The position numbers and the translations under genes were made by a program. Shown piece by piece: positions 33,869 to 44,422 of a stretch of 64,000 bases of DNA (position 1 is the stretch's first letter; every line of letters begins with the position of its first letter). The notes beneath the pieces were generated by a model. It did not search any database and was not told where the DNA came from. It saw only the letters and a program-made list of their open reading frames with translations. The stretch spans positions 212,658-276,657 of the forward strand of contig CAMYNL010000004.1 in assembly GCA_947259705.1 (NCBI GenBank), given 5' to 3'. Origin of the DNA: an uncultured Gammaproteobacteria bacterium (lineage in GTDB: Bacteria > Pseudomonadota > Gammaproteobacteria > Arenicellales > JAANXG01).

Positions 33869-35701
33869 TTCCTCCAGATCCACGGCCGCCGGGCGTTCCC
33901 CGTCCCCGTCCTTGACCCCGCGGCGTTCCTGCTGCAGCCGCCACAGCCCGGCGTAATGGCCATCCCGCTGCAGAAGTTCATGATGCGTGCCCCGTTCCGT
34001 GATCTGTCCATTCTCGAGCACCAGGATCAGGTCCGCATCGACGATGGTAGACAGCCGGTGGGCGATCACCAGGGTGGTGCGGCTGCTGGCCACCTCCTCG
34101 AGGGCAGTCTGGATCGCCTGTTCGGATCGCGAATCCAGGGAGGAGGTAGCCTCGTCCAGCACCAGTATGGGCGGATCCTTAAGTATGGTCCTGGCGATTG
34201 CGATGCGCTGTTTCTCCCCCCCCGACAGCTTGAGGCCGCGTTCGCCGACCAGGGTCTCGTAGCCCTGGGGCAGGGAGCGGATGAAGCCGTCGAGATGGGC
34301 CAGCTTCGCGGCCCTGGCAACATCATCGAAACCGGCGCCCGGCTGGCCATACTGTATGTTGTAACCAATGGTGTCATTGAACAGGACGGTATCCTGGGGC
34401 ACGATCCCGATGGCGGCGCGCAGGCTCTCCTGGCTCACCTCACGGATATCCTGGCCGTCGATCCGAATCGACCCGGCGCTGACGTCGTAGAAACGGAACA
34501 GCAGGCGCGCCAGCGTCGACTTACCCGAGCCACTGCTGCCGACCACGGCCACTTTCTTTCCGGCGGGGATCTCGAAGTCCACCCCGTGCAGGATCTGCCG
34601 GTCCTCGTTATAGGAAAACTCCACATGGTCGAAACAGATCGTGGCATCCGAAATCACCAGCGTCGGTGCAGCCGGCCTGTCGGCGATTTCCCGGTTGACG
34701 TCGAGCAGCCCGAACATCTTCTCCATGTCCGTGAGACAGTGCTTGACCTCCCGGAATATCGTGCCGAGGAAGTTGAGCGGTATATATAGCTGTATCAGGA
34801 ACGCATTGACCATCACGAAATCCCCCAGCGTCATGTTACCGGCGACAACGCCCTGGGCCGCCATGACCATCAATATGGTCAGGCCGATGCCGATGATCAC
34901 GCCCTGTCCTACGTTCAGCAGCGCCAGTGAGACCTGGCTCTTGACGGATGCCTCTTCCCACTTGCGCATCTGCTCATCGTAACGCCGGGATTCGAAATCC
35001 TCATTGCCGAAGTACTTGACCGTTTCGTAATTGATCAGGGAGTCGATGGCGGTGGTGTTGGCATTCGAATCCGCCTGGTTCATCTGCACCCTGAACGTTA
35101 TCCGCCACTCGGTGACCTTGTAGGTGTAGACGAAATAAATCGTGACCGTGAGCAGCGTGACCAGGGCAAACCAGACGTCAAACCTGATCAGCAGGATCAG
35201 GCAGACCACGATGATCTCGAATGCAGTGGGCAGGATACTGAAAATCAGGTAGTGAAGTAGCTGGGTGATGCTGCGGCTGCCGCGCTCGATGTCCCGCGAC
35301 ACGCCGCCGGTCTGCCGCTCCAGATGGAACCTCAGGGCCAGGCTGTGAAGGTGGCGGAACACCTTTAGTGCGATCCTGCGGGTTGAACGCTGGGAGGCAC
35401 GGGCGAACACCGCGTTGCGAAGTTCCTGGAACAGCGAGGTGCTGAATCGGAGCAGGCCGTAGGCCACCAGCAGGGCCAGCGGAACGGTCACCAGCTGCAG
35501 TCCCGGATCCTCGACGTCCAGGGCGTCGACGATCGCCTTCAACGCAATCGGCACTCCGATATTGGCAAGCTTGGCGACGGCAAGAAACGCCAGCGCGATG
35601 CCCAGGCGGCCCCGGTATTCCCACAGGTAGGGAAACAGCATGCGGAGGGTTTTCCAATCGTTACGACTGCCGGATGGCAGCTCGGTGCGGGCGTGAAACA
35701 T
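33854..35701 (-). CDS. Atm1/HMT1-type ABC transporter, fused permease and ATPase
   Basis: The 615-residue half-transporter has six membrane helices (to about residue 320) with the family motif INYETVKYFGNEDFE near 205. The nucleotide-binding domain has Walker A VGSSGSGKST near 385, signature LSGGEKQRIAIAR near 488 and Walker B ILVLDEATSSLD. The ABCB7/Atm1 group exports glutathione-bound metals or sulfur species across the inner membrane. It is the bacterial counterpart of mitochondrial Atm1; the true substrate here is unknown. Confidence 0.87.
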   Translation of the reverse strand: MFHARTELPSGSRNDWKTLRMLFPYLWEYRGRLGIALAFLAVAKLANIGVPIALKAIVDALDVEDPGLQLVTVPLALLVAYGLLRFSTSLFQELRNAVFARASQRSTRRIALKVFRHLHSLALRFHLERQTGGVSRDIERGSRSITQLLHYLIFSILPTAFEIIVVCLILLIRFDVWFALVTLLTVTIYFVYTYKVTEWRITFRVQMNQADSNANTTAIDSLINYETVKYFGNEDFESRRYDEQMRKWEEASVKSQVSLALLNVGQGVIIGIGLTILMVMAAQGVVAGNMTLGDFVMVNAFLIQLYIPLNFLGTIFREVKHCLTDMEKMFGLLDVNREIADRPAAPTLVISDATICFDHVEFSYNEDRQILHGVDFEIPAGKKVAVVGSSGSGKSTLARLLFRFYDVSAGSIRIDGQDIREVSQESLRAAIGIVPQDTVLFNDTIGYNIQYGQPGAGFDDVARAAKLAHLDGFIRSLPQGYETLVGERGLKLSGGEKQRIAIARTILKDPPILVLDEATSSLDSRSEQAIQTALEEVASSRTTLVIAHRLSTIVDADLILVLENGQITERGTHHELLQRDGHYAGLWRLQQERRGVKDGDGERPAAVDLEESAAF

Positions 35702-35763
35702 CGGGGGATAATGGGGGCGTGGGGGGTGCTATGCAAGCCTCGCCATCCCACGCGGACCAGCTG

Positions 35764-36410
35764 TCAGCCGGGCGTTGCAGGTGGCGCAGCACCGGTGGCC
35801 CGTGGCTGCGGGCGGCGAAGCCGGGACGCCAGCAGCACAGACAACAGTAATGAATAGACGGCCGGCTCGGAGATGTCGCTTTTGACCTGCCACCAGAAAT
35901 GCAGCACCCCCAGCACTGGGACCAGGTAGGCCAGCCGGTGCAGACGCCGCCACCGTCTACCACCCAGGCGCCTTACCATGGCATCGGTCGAGGTGAACGC
36001 CAGCGGCAGCAGCAGAATGAAGGCGGTAAAGCCTACCAGCACATAGGGGTGCTCGATGATGTCCTCGATGATGAAGTTCCAGGCGAAGAACTGGTCCAGC
36101 ACCACGTAGGTGAGGAAGTGCAATACGGCGTAGCTGAACGCGAACAACCCCAGCATGCGCCGCCAGCGAATGAGGCCATGCCAGCCGGTGAGCTGTCGCA
36201 GCGGCGTGATCAACAATGTTATCAGCAGCATTCGCAAAGTCCACTGTCCGGTGACACCGGTGATTTCATCGATGGGTTCCGCCCCCAGCGTGCCGGTCAT
36301 GGCGCGGTAAGACAGCATGGCCGCCGGGCCGAGACAGGCGAGAAAAACCAGCGGCTTGAGGCGCCGGAACCATCGCTGCGGATCCGGTGCGCGTTCACTG
36401 CCAACCGGCA

Positions 36411-36411
<1 letters not shown>
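35764..36411 (-). CDS. msrQ: MsrQ, heme-binding membrane subunit of periplasmic methionine sulfoxide reductase
   Basis: This 215-residue protein has six hydrophobic helices and His residues typical of the YedZ/ferric-reductase-like fold (RQLTGWHGLIRWRR, YAVLHFLTYVV, RRLHRLAYLVPVLGVLHFWW). It passes electrons from quinols to MsrP. The ATG overlaps the msrP stop (TGATG), so the two are translated together. Confidence 0.92.
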
Positions 36412-37373
<962 letters not shown>

Positions 37374-37914
37374 TTTCGTTGTCCTTGTTTTATGCACCAG
37401 TAGACCGGCCGTCGCGGGGTTGGTTCCGGTGTTCCATGGCCCCAAAAAGAAAGGCATCCGGCGGACGGATTAAGCAAGGAGCAGAGAAGCGCAACAAGCA
37501 GGACGGAGGGGCCGGCACGGTTGCCGTTACGCCAGCCAATCGCACGAGAAAACAATAACGGGTTGCGCAAAGCCCGCCACCAAAATCCACCCGGATAGAA
37601 TCCTTATTGTTGACGCCACAATGGTTATAGTTAACTTGGCGTAAACAACGAGCTGGCCACTGGGGTCGGTGGAGGGTGGGGTCTCTTGGAGAATACCCCG
37701 GCATTACAGGCGAAGAAGGCATGACTTGCACTTGTTATGTCTGAATCGAGACTGACGGGAAATATCACCACGATCCGCGTCCCCTCCCCCTGCCGCCAGA
37801 TTCTTGAGCAGGGTGCGACGCCTTCCAGCCCTCGATCATCGACCATGGTGTCCGATAAGGCGGAGGATTATACTCGCCTGCATTCCACTCTATTTGCTCC
37901 ATCGCTCTGGTTCA
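37374..37914. other. 541-bp intergenic region between msrP and the JmjC-like gene
   Basis: I found no convincing gene. The divergent promoters of msrP (minus) and the cupin-like gene (plus) should lie here. An AT-richer patch with TTGACG at 37610 and TTATAGTTAAC at 37625 looks promoter-like, but the spacing is not standard. Short open frames here have no Shine-Dalgarno or family features. Confidence 0.5.
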
Positions 37915-38742
37915 ATGGAATTTTCCGATCTCACCGCGCCGATCACGCCTGCGGAGTTCCTGGGCCGCTACCGTAAGGGCGTGTGTTTCTTCGTACGCGG
38001 AAAGCCGGCGAAGTTTCGCGATCTCGTCACATTGCAGGAAATCGAGGATCGCTTGAACGAGGGCTGCAACTTAAGCACGCCGATGCAGATCATCAAGGAT
38101 GGGCAGCGCCATGCCTTGGTGAACTGGAATCATCGGTGGTCGCCACTGGCGCTGAGAAAAAAGCAGATCAAGGAGTTCATCGAAACGGGGCATAGTTTCA
38201 TGATGATGAACATGTCCCAGATCAACCCGCGCGTAGCGCGCTTGCTGGATGCCATCGAAGCGGCCTTCAGCGACGATGATCTGCACGCCGACCTTCACAT
38301 TTACGTCTCCACCACGCGGGCGGCCTCCGCCTACAACGCCCACCGCGACTACCCGCAGCACAAGATCTATCTGCAAGTGCTCGGTCATACGCAATGGTGC
38401 CTGTACGAGGCCATCGCGAAGTTGCCGCCGGAGGTGGTCGCGATACCGGAAGCCGAAGAAGACCAGAAACTGCATGAGGTCGCCAGATTCACCTTGAAAC
38501 CCGGAGACCTGTTCTATATGCCGCCGGGCGTGTTCCACAAGATCCGCAACGTCGGCGGCCCGCGAGTATCTTTCAGTATCCCTTGTTCGCCCGGCGGGGA
38601 GGGGACAGAGCGGGTGGATCGGACCTTCATTCCCTTCAAAGCCATCTTCGAAGCTGAAGCAGCCGCCGCGGCGCGCGAACCTCACGACGTTTCGGTCGAT
38701 GCCGACGCAATCACCGTCGCGCACGATCGCTGGGCTTTGTAG
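37915..38742 (+). CDS. Cupin/JmjC-like 2-oxoglutarate dioxygenase family protein
   Basis: The 275-residue protein starts at MEFSDLTAPI. The double-stranded beta-helix metal site is visible: an H-x-D pair in SAYNAHRDYPQHKIYLQVLG (about residues 140-160) and the distal His in GDLFYMPPGVFHKI near 205. This arrangement fits JmjC-type hydroxylases that act on proteins (ribosomal oxygenases) or small molecules. The substrate is unknown. A glycine-rich exported protein and a second oxygenase follow, so peptide or protein modification is possible (inference). Confidence 0.7.
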   Translation: MEFSDLTAPITPAEFLGRYRKGVCFFVRGKPAKFRDLVTLQEIEDRLNEGCNLSTPMQIIKDGQRHALVNWNHRWSPLALRKKQIKEFIETGHSFMMMNMSQINPRVARLLDAIEAAFSDDDLHADLHIYVSTTRAASAYNAHRDYPQHKIYLQVLGHTQWCLYEAIAKLPPEVVAIPEAEEDQKLHEVARFTLKPGDLFYMPPGVFHKIRNVGGPRVSFSIPCSPGGEGTERVDRTFIPFKAIFEAEAAAAAREPHDVSVDADAITVAHDRWAL

Positions 38743-38931
38743 GGGTATCACGCACTGCGGTTCATGGCTTGGATTGCGAGCCAAACGGTAACCGCTGGCA
38801 TTGTCGCTTCCTAGGGCAACACCCTTGGCGCGCACCCGTTACGGCAAGGCAACGGTTCAGGACCGACTTTTAGACTGCGCCACCGGCAGGAGGACGTTGC
38901 CGATTCCCGAGTGTTCGAGTAGGATTTAACG

Positions 38932-39768
38932 GTGGCACAAAACGAATATAGGGGGAATCCCGTGGCCAAGCGCCGAAAGACCCAACCAGGATCGAGTTCT
39001 GATGGCAAATCGCAGTCTTCGACCCGCACGTCTCGCCGCAAGTTGTTGAAATCATTGGCCGGCGCCGGCGGCGTGGCGGCCACGGCCAAGGCGGTGCCGC
39101 CGAGCTGGACCCAGCCGATGGTGGACGCCGGGATCGTACCGGCCCATGCCCAGGGCACTGTGGGATGTCAAAACGCAGGTGAGGGGAACAACTCGTTCAC
39201 GGTGCCAATGGGGACGCCGACCACATTCGACGTGCCGGATGGCGTATGCGAGGTGTTCGTGACCGTGAGCGGCGCGCAGGGAGGCGGCGGTGGCGGCTCC
39301 TTCGGTGAAGGCGTGCAGAATGGACAAGATGGGTTGCCCGGTCAGGTGGTAATCACCTCGTTTAATGTCAGCGCGGGACAGACCCTGTTCGTGTCGGTCG
39401 GCGGCGGCGGAATCGGCGGCGCGGGAGGTCAGTTTGCTGAATCGGGCAGCGGCGGGGCCGGCGGCAGCGGTGGTGGTGAATCCGGCGGCCTCGGCCTACC
39501 CTCCGATGCAGGTGCCGGCGGCGGTGGTGGTGGTGGTGGTGCAAGCCGCATCTTTGAGGGCGGTACCGAGTTCGCTCTCGCGCCGGGTGGCGCCGGCGGC
39601 GCGGGCGGCGACAACGTTGGCGGTGAAGGGGGCGCCGGCGGCGAAGGGGGGCCCGGCGGCAGCGGTGTATTTCAGGGCGACGGGTCGGGCTCCGGCGGTG
39701 CCGGCGGTATTGCTGGCGGTGAATCCGGTGACGACGGCGCAGCGGGATCGGCGGAAATCGCCTGGTAG
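38932..39768 (+). CDS. Tat-targeted glycine-rich protein
   Basis: The protein has 278 residues from the GTG at 38932. A second GTG at 38962, with AGGGGG just upstream, would give 268. It has a twin-Arg signal (TSRRKLLKSLAGAGG, about residues 34-48), then PPSWTQPMVDAGIVPAHAQ (about 56-74), a stretch that recurs ahead of Tat-type cleavage sites in other proteobacterial exported proteins. Residues about 115-275 are low complexity, over half Gly with Ala, Ser, Glu and Asp (GGAGG, GGSGG, GGGGGGGG). It has one pair of Cys (QNAGEG and GVCEV regions). Function is unknown; a structural or surface role is possible. Confidence 0.7.
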   Translation: MAQNEYRGNPVAKRRKTQPGSSSDGKSQSSTRTSRRKLLKSLAGAGGVAATAKAVPPSWTQPMVDAGIVPAHAQGTVGCQNAGEGNNSFTVPMGTPTTFDVPDGVCEVFVTVSGAQGGGGGGSFGEGVQNGQDGLPGQVVITSFNVSAGQTLFVSVGGGGIGGAGGQFAESGSGGAGGSGGGESGGLGLPSDAGAGGGGGGGGASRIFEGGTEFALAPGGAGGAGGDNVGGEGGAGGEGGPGGSGVFQGDGSGSGGAGGIAGGESGDDGAAGSAEIAW

Positions 39769-39977
39769 CGCGGAAGAACGTCGGAAACTAAGTTTTAGCT
39801 TCTTGTTCTGTCGGCGCGCGCGGCGAGAATGCCGGTGTCGGCAGGGCGGATGTTGGCTATCCCTGCCAGAATACGCTTATTCAACTCGAATAGAGCCGTT
39901 AATAGCAGCATTTACTAACATTGGTCGTACGCGCCGCGCCGGTCTGTACAGGAAACCAGCGCAGCAGGAGATCGTGT

Positions 39978-40658
39978 TCAGTCCTTCTGAACGACCGGTT
40001 TGCGCCGCTGCGAAAAATTATAGCTGATACAGATGCGGTCGCTGGCACGGCCGCGCTGTTGGCTCATGTTCGGTTCGACCTCGTGACCGAGCCAGGAGGG
40101 GAACAGGATCACCCGACCCTCGACAGGTTCAAAATACACCTCGCTCCATGTCTCGCGTTGGTGTGCGGCGTTCTCGCCCATGCGCGCGGTCACCATGCGG
40201 GCCTGGGCCCGCGGATCGATAAAGTAGACCCGGCCGCTGTCCGCCGGCGCCTGAACGTAGTACACCCCGCTCCACAAGGTGTTTGGATGCGTGTGATAAC
40301 GGTTGAAGGCGCCGCGTGGATTGATGACCGCCCACATATTGTCGCACCAGGGCTCGAACTCCGGATCATAGTTCAAGTCTTGGTAGATCAGGCGGACGGT
40401 TTCACTGACATGCTTGAGGATCTGCTGAAACTCGGGCCGCTGGTTCATATCAGTGTCGCTGTGCCAGGATCCAGAGGTCTTGACATTCGAGCGAATGACG
40501 CCTTCCCGGTCCGAGCGCCGCCAGGCATAGATATGTTTTACAAGCTGCCCGTTCAGCCGCTTGGCACCTGCCAGGTCCTTGAAGTATATCTGGGTCGGGA
40601 AATAGACCTCTTTGAATAGCTGATCTTTAGCAAGCTTTGGTCTCTTTGCTCCTGCCAT
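39978..40658 (-). CDS. 2OG-Fe(II) oxygenase family protein (TIGR02466-like)
   Basis: The 226-residue protein has the metal site pattern of 2OG-FeII_Oxy_5/TIGR02466: FNRYHTHPNTLWSGVYYVQ near residue 118-136, FPSWLGHEV near 187-195, and RICISYNF with the 2OG-binding Arg near 208. A WHSDTDM stretch lies near residue 65. Family members are iron dioxygenases of unknown substrate. It converges on the glycine-rich gene with a 209-bp gap. Confidence 0.75.
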   Translation of the reverse strand: MAGAKRPKLAKDQLFKEVYFPTQIYFKDLAGAKRLNGQLVKHIYAWRRSDREGVIRSNVKTSGSWHSDTDMNQRPEFQQILKHVSETVRLIYQDLNYDPEFEPWCDNMWAVINPRGAFNRYHTHPNTLWSGVYYVQAPADSGRVYFIDPRAQARMVTARMGENAAHQRETWSEVYFEPVEGRVILFPSWLGHEVEPNMSQQRGRASDRICISYNFSQRRKPVVQKD

Positions 40659-41484
40659 GGCCCCAGTAAATTTCTCTCACGAGTTAAGAGATTGCAGTAG
40701 TGTTTCTCCCGGTCGCTGGGAAATCAAGACAATGCCGTCAGACCCGCCTCAACGATCCGGGGATAAACGCTACAAGATCAGACACCGACGCGTCGTGCTT
40801 CGGCCGAACATAATCTCGGTTTATTGTCGCATATGCTGAACTCGTTTGCCCGAGCTTGCGGATTCAACTCATACGCGCAGCAACGGTTATTCCGGCTCTG
40901 CTCAGCACTTTATTGATGCGAAAGCCGCCTATGTCAGAAAGTGATCGATAGACAGCGCATAGATTGCGAAGGTTAGGTATGGAAAGTAGCCGTTCCCCGG
41001 TGGGCACGGCCAGTCGTGGCCAAGGAGTGTTGCAGCCATCTTTCCACCGCCCGCGCGCAATCTGGTAGGCTCGTTGAGTCCTTTGCGGTATCCATGGCAA
41101 CCGGGCATGTAGTCTTTAACGCATTAAGGAACTTCCCGTAAATCCGCCCCGGCATCGACCGGAGCTGTGATCGCGTTAATCTCCGCCAAAGCCCCGGGAA
41201 AAATATGTTTCATAAGAATTAAGAATAAGGAATTTCCGTCATGCACCATGCAGCAGTCCACTTTGCCTGACGTGGCCTGTAGTCGTCATCCAGCGCCCTC
41301 GGACTTATCGTGGGGACATCGGTGAGTTGAATCGTCGCAATCCCATCGCGTTAGCATTGTGAAAACTAATATTGTCGCTGTCGGTGCGCGGGGCGCCGGC
41401 CAATATAAGCCTTTGCCCCGCATACCTTTTAAAGGACTATCTATACCGCCCGGCGGGCGGCTTCTTCGTCGTATGAACTTGCGG
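40659..41484. other. 826-bp intergenic region without a convincing gene
   Basis: The stretch is lower in GC than its surroundings, especially near 41210-41240. I see no tRNA, IS end or conserved protein. A nine-codon frame at 41241-41270 with an upstream AAGGAA is the only translatable-looking item. A GC hairpin CCGCCC/GGGCGG (41446-41460) lies just after the thiolase stop and could end that transcript, but it lacks a T tract. Confidence 0.5.
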
Positions 41485-42672
41485 TTACTGGCGTTCGAAT
41501 ATGGCCGCGATGCCCTGGCCGCCGCCGATGCACATGGACACCAGTGCGTAGCGGCCGCCGGTGCGGGCCAGTTCATACATTGCCTTCACCGTCAGGATGC
41601 AGCCCGTGGCCCCGATGGGGTGGCCCAGGGAGATCCCACTGCCGTTGGGGTTGACCTTGTCCGCGGGCAGGTCCAGGTCACGGCAGACCGCCAGCGCCTG
41701 GGCCGCGAAGGCCTCGTTAAGCTCGATGACGTCCATATCGGCCACGCTCAGGCCGGTCTTGTCCAGTACCATTTTGATCGCCGGCACCGGTCCGATGCCC
41801 ATGTAGTCCGGCTCCACCCCGGCAAGGGCGTAGCCCACCAGGCGACCGAGCGGCTGGTGGCCGGCCTTGGCCGCAGCATCGGCCTCCATCAGCACCACGG
41901 CTGCGGCGGCGTCGTTGATCCCGGAGGCGTTGCCAGCGGTGACCGTACCGTCTTTCTTGAATACCGTGCGCAGCTTCTGCATGCCTTCAACAGTGATGTC
42001 GCCGCGCACGTGTTCGTCGTGATCGAACATCTTGGTGTCCCGCCTGACCCTGATCTCTACCGGCAGGACTTGCTCTTTGAAGTGACCCTTCTCTGCAGCG
42101 GCGGCGGCACGCTGGTGGCTTTCCACCGCCAACTTGTCCTGGTCTTCGCGGCTGATGCCCCATTTTTCCGCGATGTTCTCAGCGGTGATCCCCATATGAC
42201 AAGTCTTGAACGGATCGGTGAGGGCGCCCACCATGGCATCGACCGCCTGGGTGTCGTTCATACGCGCCCCCCAGCGGAGGTTGGGCATATGATACGGTGC
42301 GCGGCTCATGGCCTCCGCGCCGCCGGCGAGCGCGACGTCGCAATCACCCAGCATGATTGTTTGCGCGGCGCTGACCACGGCCTGCAGGCCGCTGCCGCAC
42401 AGGCGGTTCAGGGTAAAGGCGGGGACTTCCTTGGGCAGGCCGCCCTCCAGCGCCGCGTAACGCGACAGGTACATGTCGCGGACTTCACTGTGGATGACGT
42501 TGCCGAACACGCAGTGGCCGAACTGGTCGGGGGCAACGCCGGATCGGGACACCGCTTCCTTGGTCACCAGTACCGCCAGCTGGTTGGCGGTGTAATCCTT
42601 CAGCGATCCGCCGTAGTCACCGATGGCGGTACGTACGGCACTCAACACGACGACGTCACGGATTTGACTCAT
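41485..42672 (-). CDS. Acetyl-CoA acetyltransferase (thiolase)
   Basis: The 395-residue thiolase has catalytic residues in LNRLCGSGLQA (Cys near 89), GHPIGATG (His near 350) and SMCIGGGQG (Cys near 381). It is biosynthetic-type by length and motifs (condensing two acetyl-CoA), but a degradative role cannot be excluded. No PHA synthase or acyl-CoA dehydrogenase gene is next to it. The gene is isolated, with 203 bp before the divergent hydrolase gene. Confidence 0.9.
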   Translation of the reverse strand: MSQIRDVVVLSAVRTAIGDYGGSLKDYTANQLAVLVTKEAVSRSGVAPDQFGHCVFGNVIHSEVRDMYLSRYAALEGGLPKEVPAFTLNRLCGSGLQAVVSAAQTIMLGDCDVALAGGAEAMSRAPYHMPNLRWGARMNDTQAVDAMVGALTDPFKTCHMGITAENIAEKWGISREDQDKLAVESHQRAAAAAEKGHFKEQVLPVEIRVRRDTKMFDHDEHVRGDITVEGMQKLRTVFKKDGTVTAGNASGINDAAAAVVLMEADAAAKAGHQPLGRLVGYALAGVEPDYMGIGPVPAIKMVLDKTGLSVADMDVIELNEAFAAQALAVCRDLDLPADKVNPNGSGISLGHPIGATGCILTVKAMYELARTGGRYALVSMCIGGGQGIAAIFERQ

Positions 42673-42875
42673 AGGGAAGCTCCTTTATATGTATGTCTGT
42701 AATGTGTATATCTGATGGATTGTGTTAGACGTGCCGCCGGCGCACGGAGCGGCGGTGAGGGCCGGATATTAACGATTTTCCATAGCCATTGCACTGGTTT
42801 CCTCCACCGCCAGGGCCCTGCGTGCGGCCGCGTGGTCTGGAACGGAGACCCCTCGTATAATTGACTGCCAGTAGC

Positions 42876-43640
42876 ATGAGCATCCTCCACCATCAAAGCC
42901 AGGGCAGCGGATCGCCGGTCCTGGTACTGCACGGTCTGTTCGGATCGGCCACCAACTGGCGGGCGGCGGCGCGGCAACTCGCGCAGTCTTATCGCGTCAT
43001 CACGGTAGACCTGCGCAACCACGGCCGTTCGCCGCATCATGCCGAGATGACCTACCCGTTGATGGCGCGTGACCTGGAGATGCTGATGGACGAGATCGGA
43101 CTGCGGCGGGCGGCGATGGTGGGTCACAGCATGGGCGGCAAGGCGGCAATGGTGCTCGCACTGACGCGGCCGCAGCGGGTGGATCGCCTGGTGGTGGTGG
43201 ACATCGCGCCGACGCGCTACACCCACACTCATGCACCGCTGATCGCCGCCATGCAGGGCCTCGACCTTACGACGCTGCGATCGCGCGCGGATGCCGATCG
43301 GCTGTTGCGGGACCGGATACCGGATGTCGCGACGCGGCTGTTCCTGCTGCAGAACCTGGCGCGGGAGCAGGGGCGGTACCTTTGGCGTCTCAACCTGGGC
43401 GCCTTGAGCGCACACATGGACGACATCATGAGTTTCCCCGACACTGGTAATGCCAGCTACGATGGGCCGACGCTGTTTGTTCGCGGTCAGCGCTCGGACT
43501 ACGTGGAGGCGCGGCACCGGGCCCTGATAATGGAGCGCTTCCCCAGGGCCCGCGTTGTCACCGTGGATGACGCGGGGCACTGGGTGCACGCCGACCAGCC
43601 GGGCCGGCTGGTCCACGTGTTGGAGAATTTTCTCGGTTAA
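42876..43640 (+). CDS. Alpha/beta-fold hydrolase (YbfF-like)
   Basis: The 254-residue protein has VLHGLFGSATNWR (oxyanion region, about 17-29), the nucleophile elbow VGHSMGGKAAM with Ser near 90, and the catalytic His in DAGHWVHADQP near 235. It closely resembles YbfF-type esterases acting on short acyl esters or acyl-CoA. A TTG five codons upstream is an alternative start. It overlaps bufC convergently by 4 nt. Confidence 0.88.
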   Translation: MSILHHQSQGSGSPVLVLHGLFGSATNWRAAARQLAQSYRVITVDLRNHGRSPHHAEMTYPLMARDLEMLMDEIGLRRAAMVGHSMGGKAAMVLALTRPQRVDRLVVVDIAPTRYTHTHAPLIAAMQGLDLTTLRSRADADRLLRDRIPDVATRLFLLQNLAREQGRYLWRLNLGALSAHMDDIMSFPDTGNASYDGPTLFVRGQRSDYVEARHRALIMERFPRARVVTVDDAGHWVHADQPGRLVHVLENFLG

Positions 43641-44422
43641 TCCGTCGCCAGGCCGACCACCATGCCGTCGCCGACCCATTGCTTCAGCATCGCGGCGGCG
43701 CGCCCGGCGACTTCCGTTTCGGCATGCCAGTCGCAGAGCCCCTCGCAAAGCGCGGCGAAGCTGGCGCCTTCGCGGGCATGGTCGAGGGCCCAGGCCTCGT
43801 CGGCCCCCAGCGAGCGGAAGCGCTGCATCAGCTCCGAACGCCAGATTATCCAGGGTCGCGGCTGCTCGCTCCGGCGGGGCGCCTCGGGGCGGTCCGCGCC
43901 GGCGTCTATCTGGCGCCAGATGGCGGGCACGTTCCACTGCAGCATAAGGCGCCTGAGAGACGGATGAAAACGCAGCCGCAGACAGGGCCACGCGTCTGCT
44001 GGCACCCGGGCGACGGCGTCCGCGGTCAGGGGCGCAACGTCGGCGGCATCGAAGGCGGTCAGCAGCTGCCACTGGAAGTCCGCCAGCTCCGCGATGTAGG
44101 GGTGTTCGCTGTAGGGTGCTGTGCGACGGGCAAATGCCGCCAGCTGATCTCCATACCAGCGGATCGAGTAATGCCGCGGGGGATGGGCGTCGATGTACCG
44201 GTGGGCGAGACGGTAGAACTGCTCGTCGCCGAGCAGGCTGTGCATCGCCTCGTAGCTGTCGGCGAGGCAATCCACCAGCCGCCCACGGTAGGCATCGGCG
44301 TAGATCTCTACGCGCCGCGCCGGTCCGATGCGGCCGCTGTCGACCACCTCGCGGTTGAACCCGTCGCTGCGCGTCAGGACGGCGCGCTGGAATTCCTCCT
44401 GCAGTTGCCCGAGCCTGCTCAT
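43637..44422 (-). CDS. bufC: DUF2063 family protein, BufC/HvfC (partner for bufferin modification)
   Basis: The 261-residue protein starts with the DUF2063 layout LGQLQEEFQRAVLT, then DAYRGRLVDCLADSYEAMHSLLGDEQFYRLAH and PYIAELADFQW. In bufferin loci this protein works with the DUF692 enzyme to recognise the precursor peptide. Its ATG overlaps the bufB stop by 4 nt, so BufB and BufC are made together. Confidence 0.85.
   Translation of the reverse strand: MSRLGQLQEEFQRAVLTRSDGFNREVVDSGRIGPARRVEIYADAYRGRLVDCLADSYEAMHSLLGDEQFYRLAHRYIDAHPPRHYSIRWYGDQLAAFARRTAPYSEHPYIAELADFQWQLLTAFDAADVAPLTADAVARVPADAWPCLRLRFHPSLRRLMLQWNVPAIWRQIDAGADRPEAPRRSEQPRPWIIWRSELMQRFRSLGADEAWALDHAREGASFAALCEGLCDWHAETEVAGRAAAMLKQWVGDGMVVGLATD

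Noticed and set aside
37737-37914. Small gene or N-terminal extension ahead of the JmjC-like protein
   Set aside because: Composition and lack of conservation-like features suggest random open frames; homology starts at MEFSDL.
39260-39760. Repeated GGCGGC units resembling a tandem-repeat or CRISPR-like array
   Set aside because: The units vary and are in frame as Gly-rich coding sequence; there are no constant repeats with unique spacers.
41241-41270. Nine-codon His-containing frame with AAGGAA upstream, as a leader peptide
   Set aside because: Three His in nine codons is suggestive, but no histidine operon or attenuator hairpin series follows; thiolase lies on the opposite strand.
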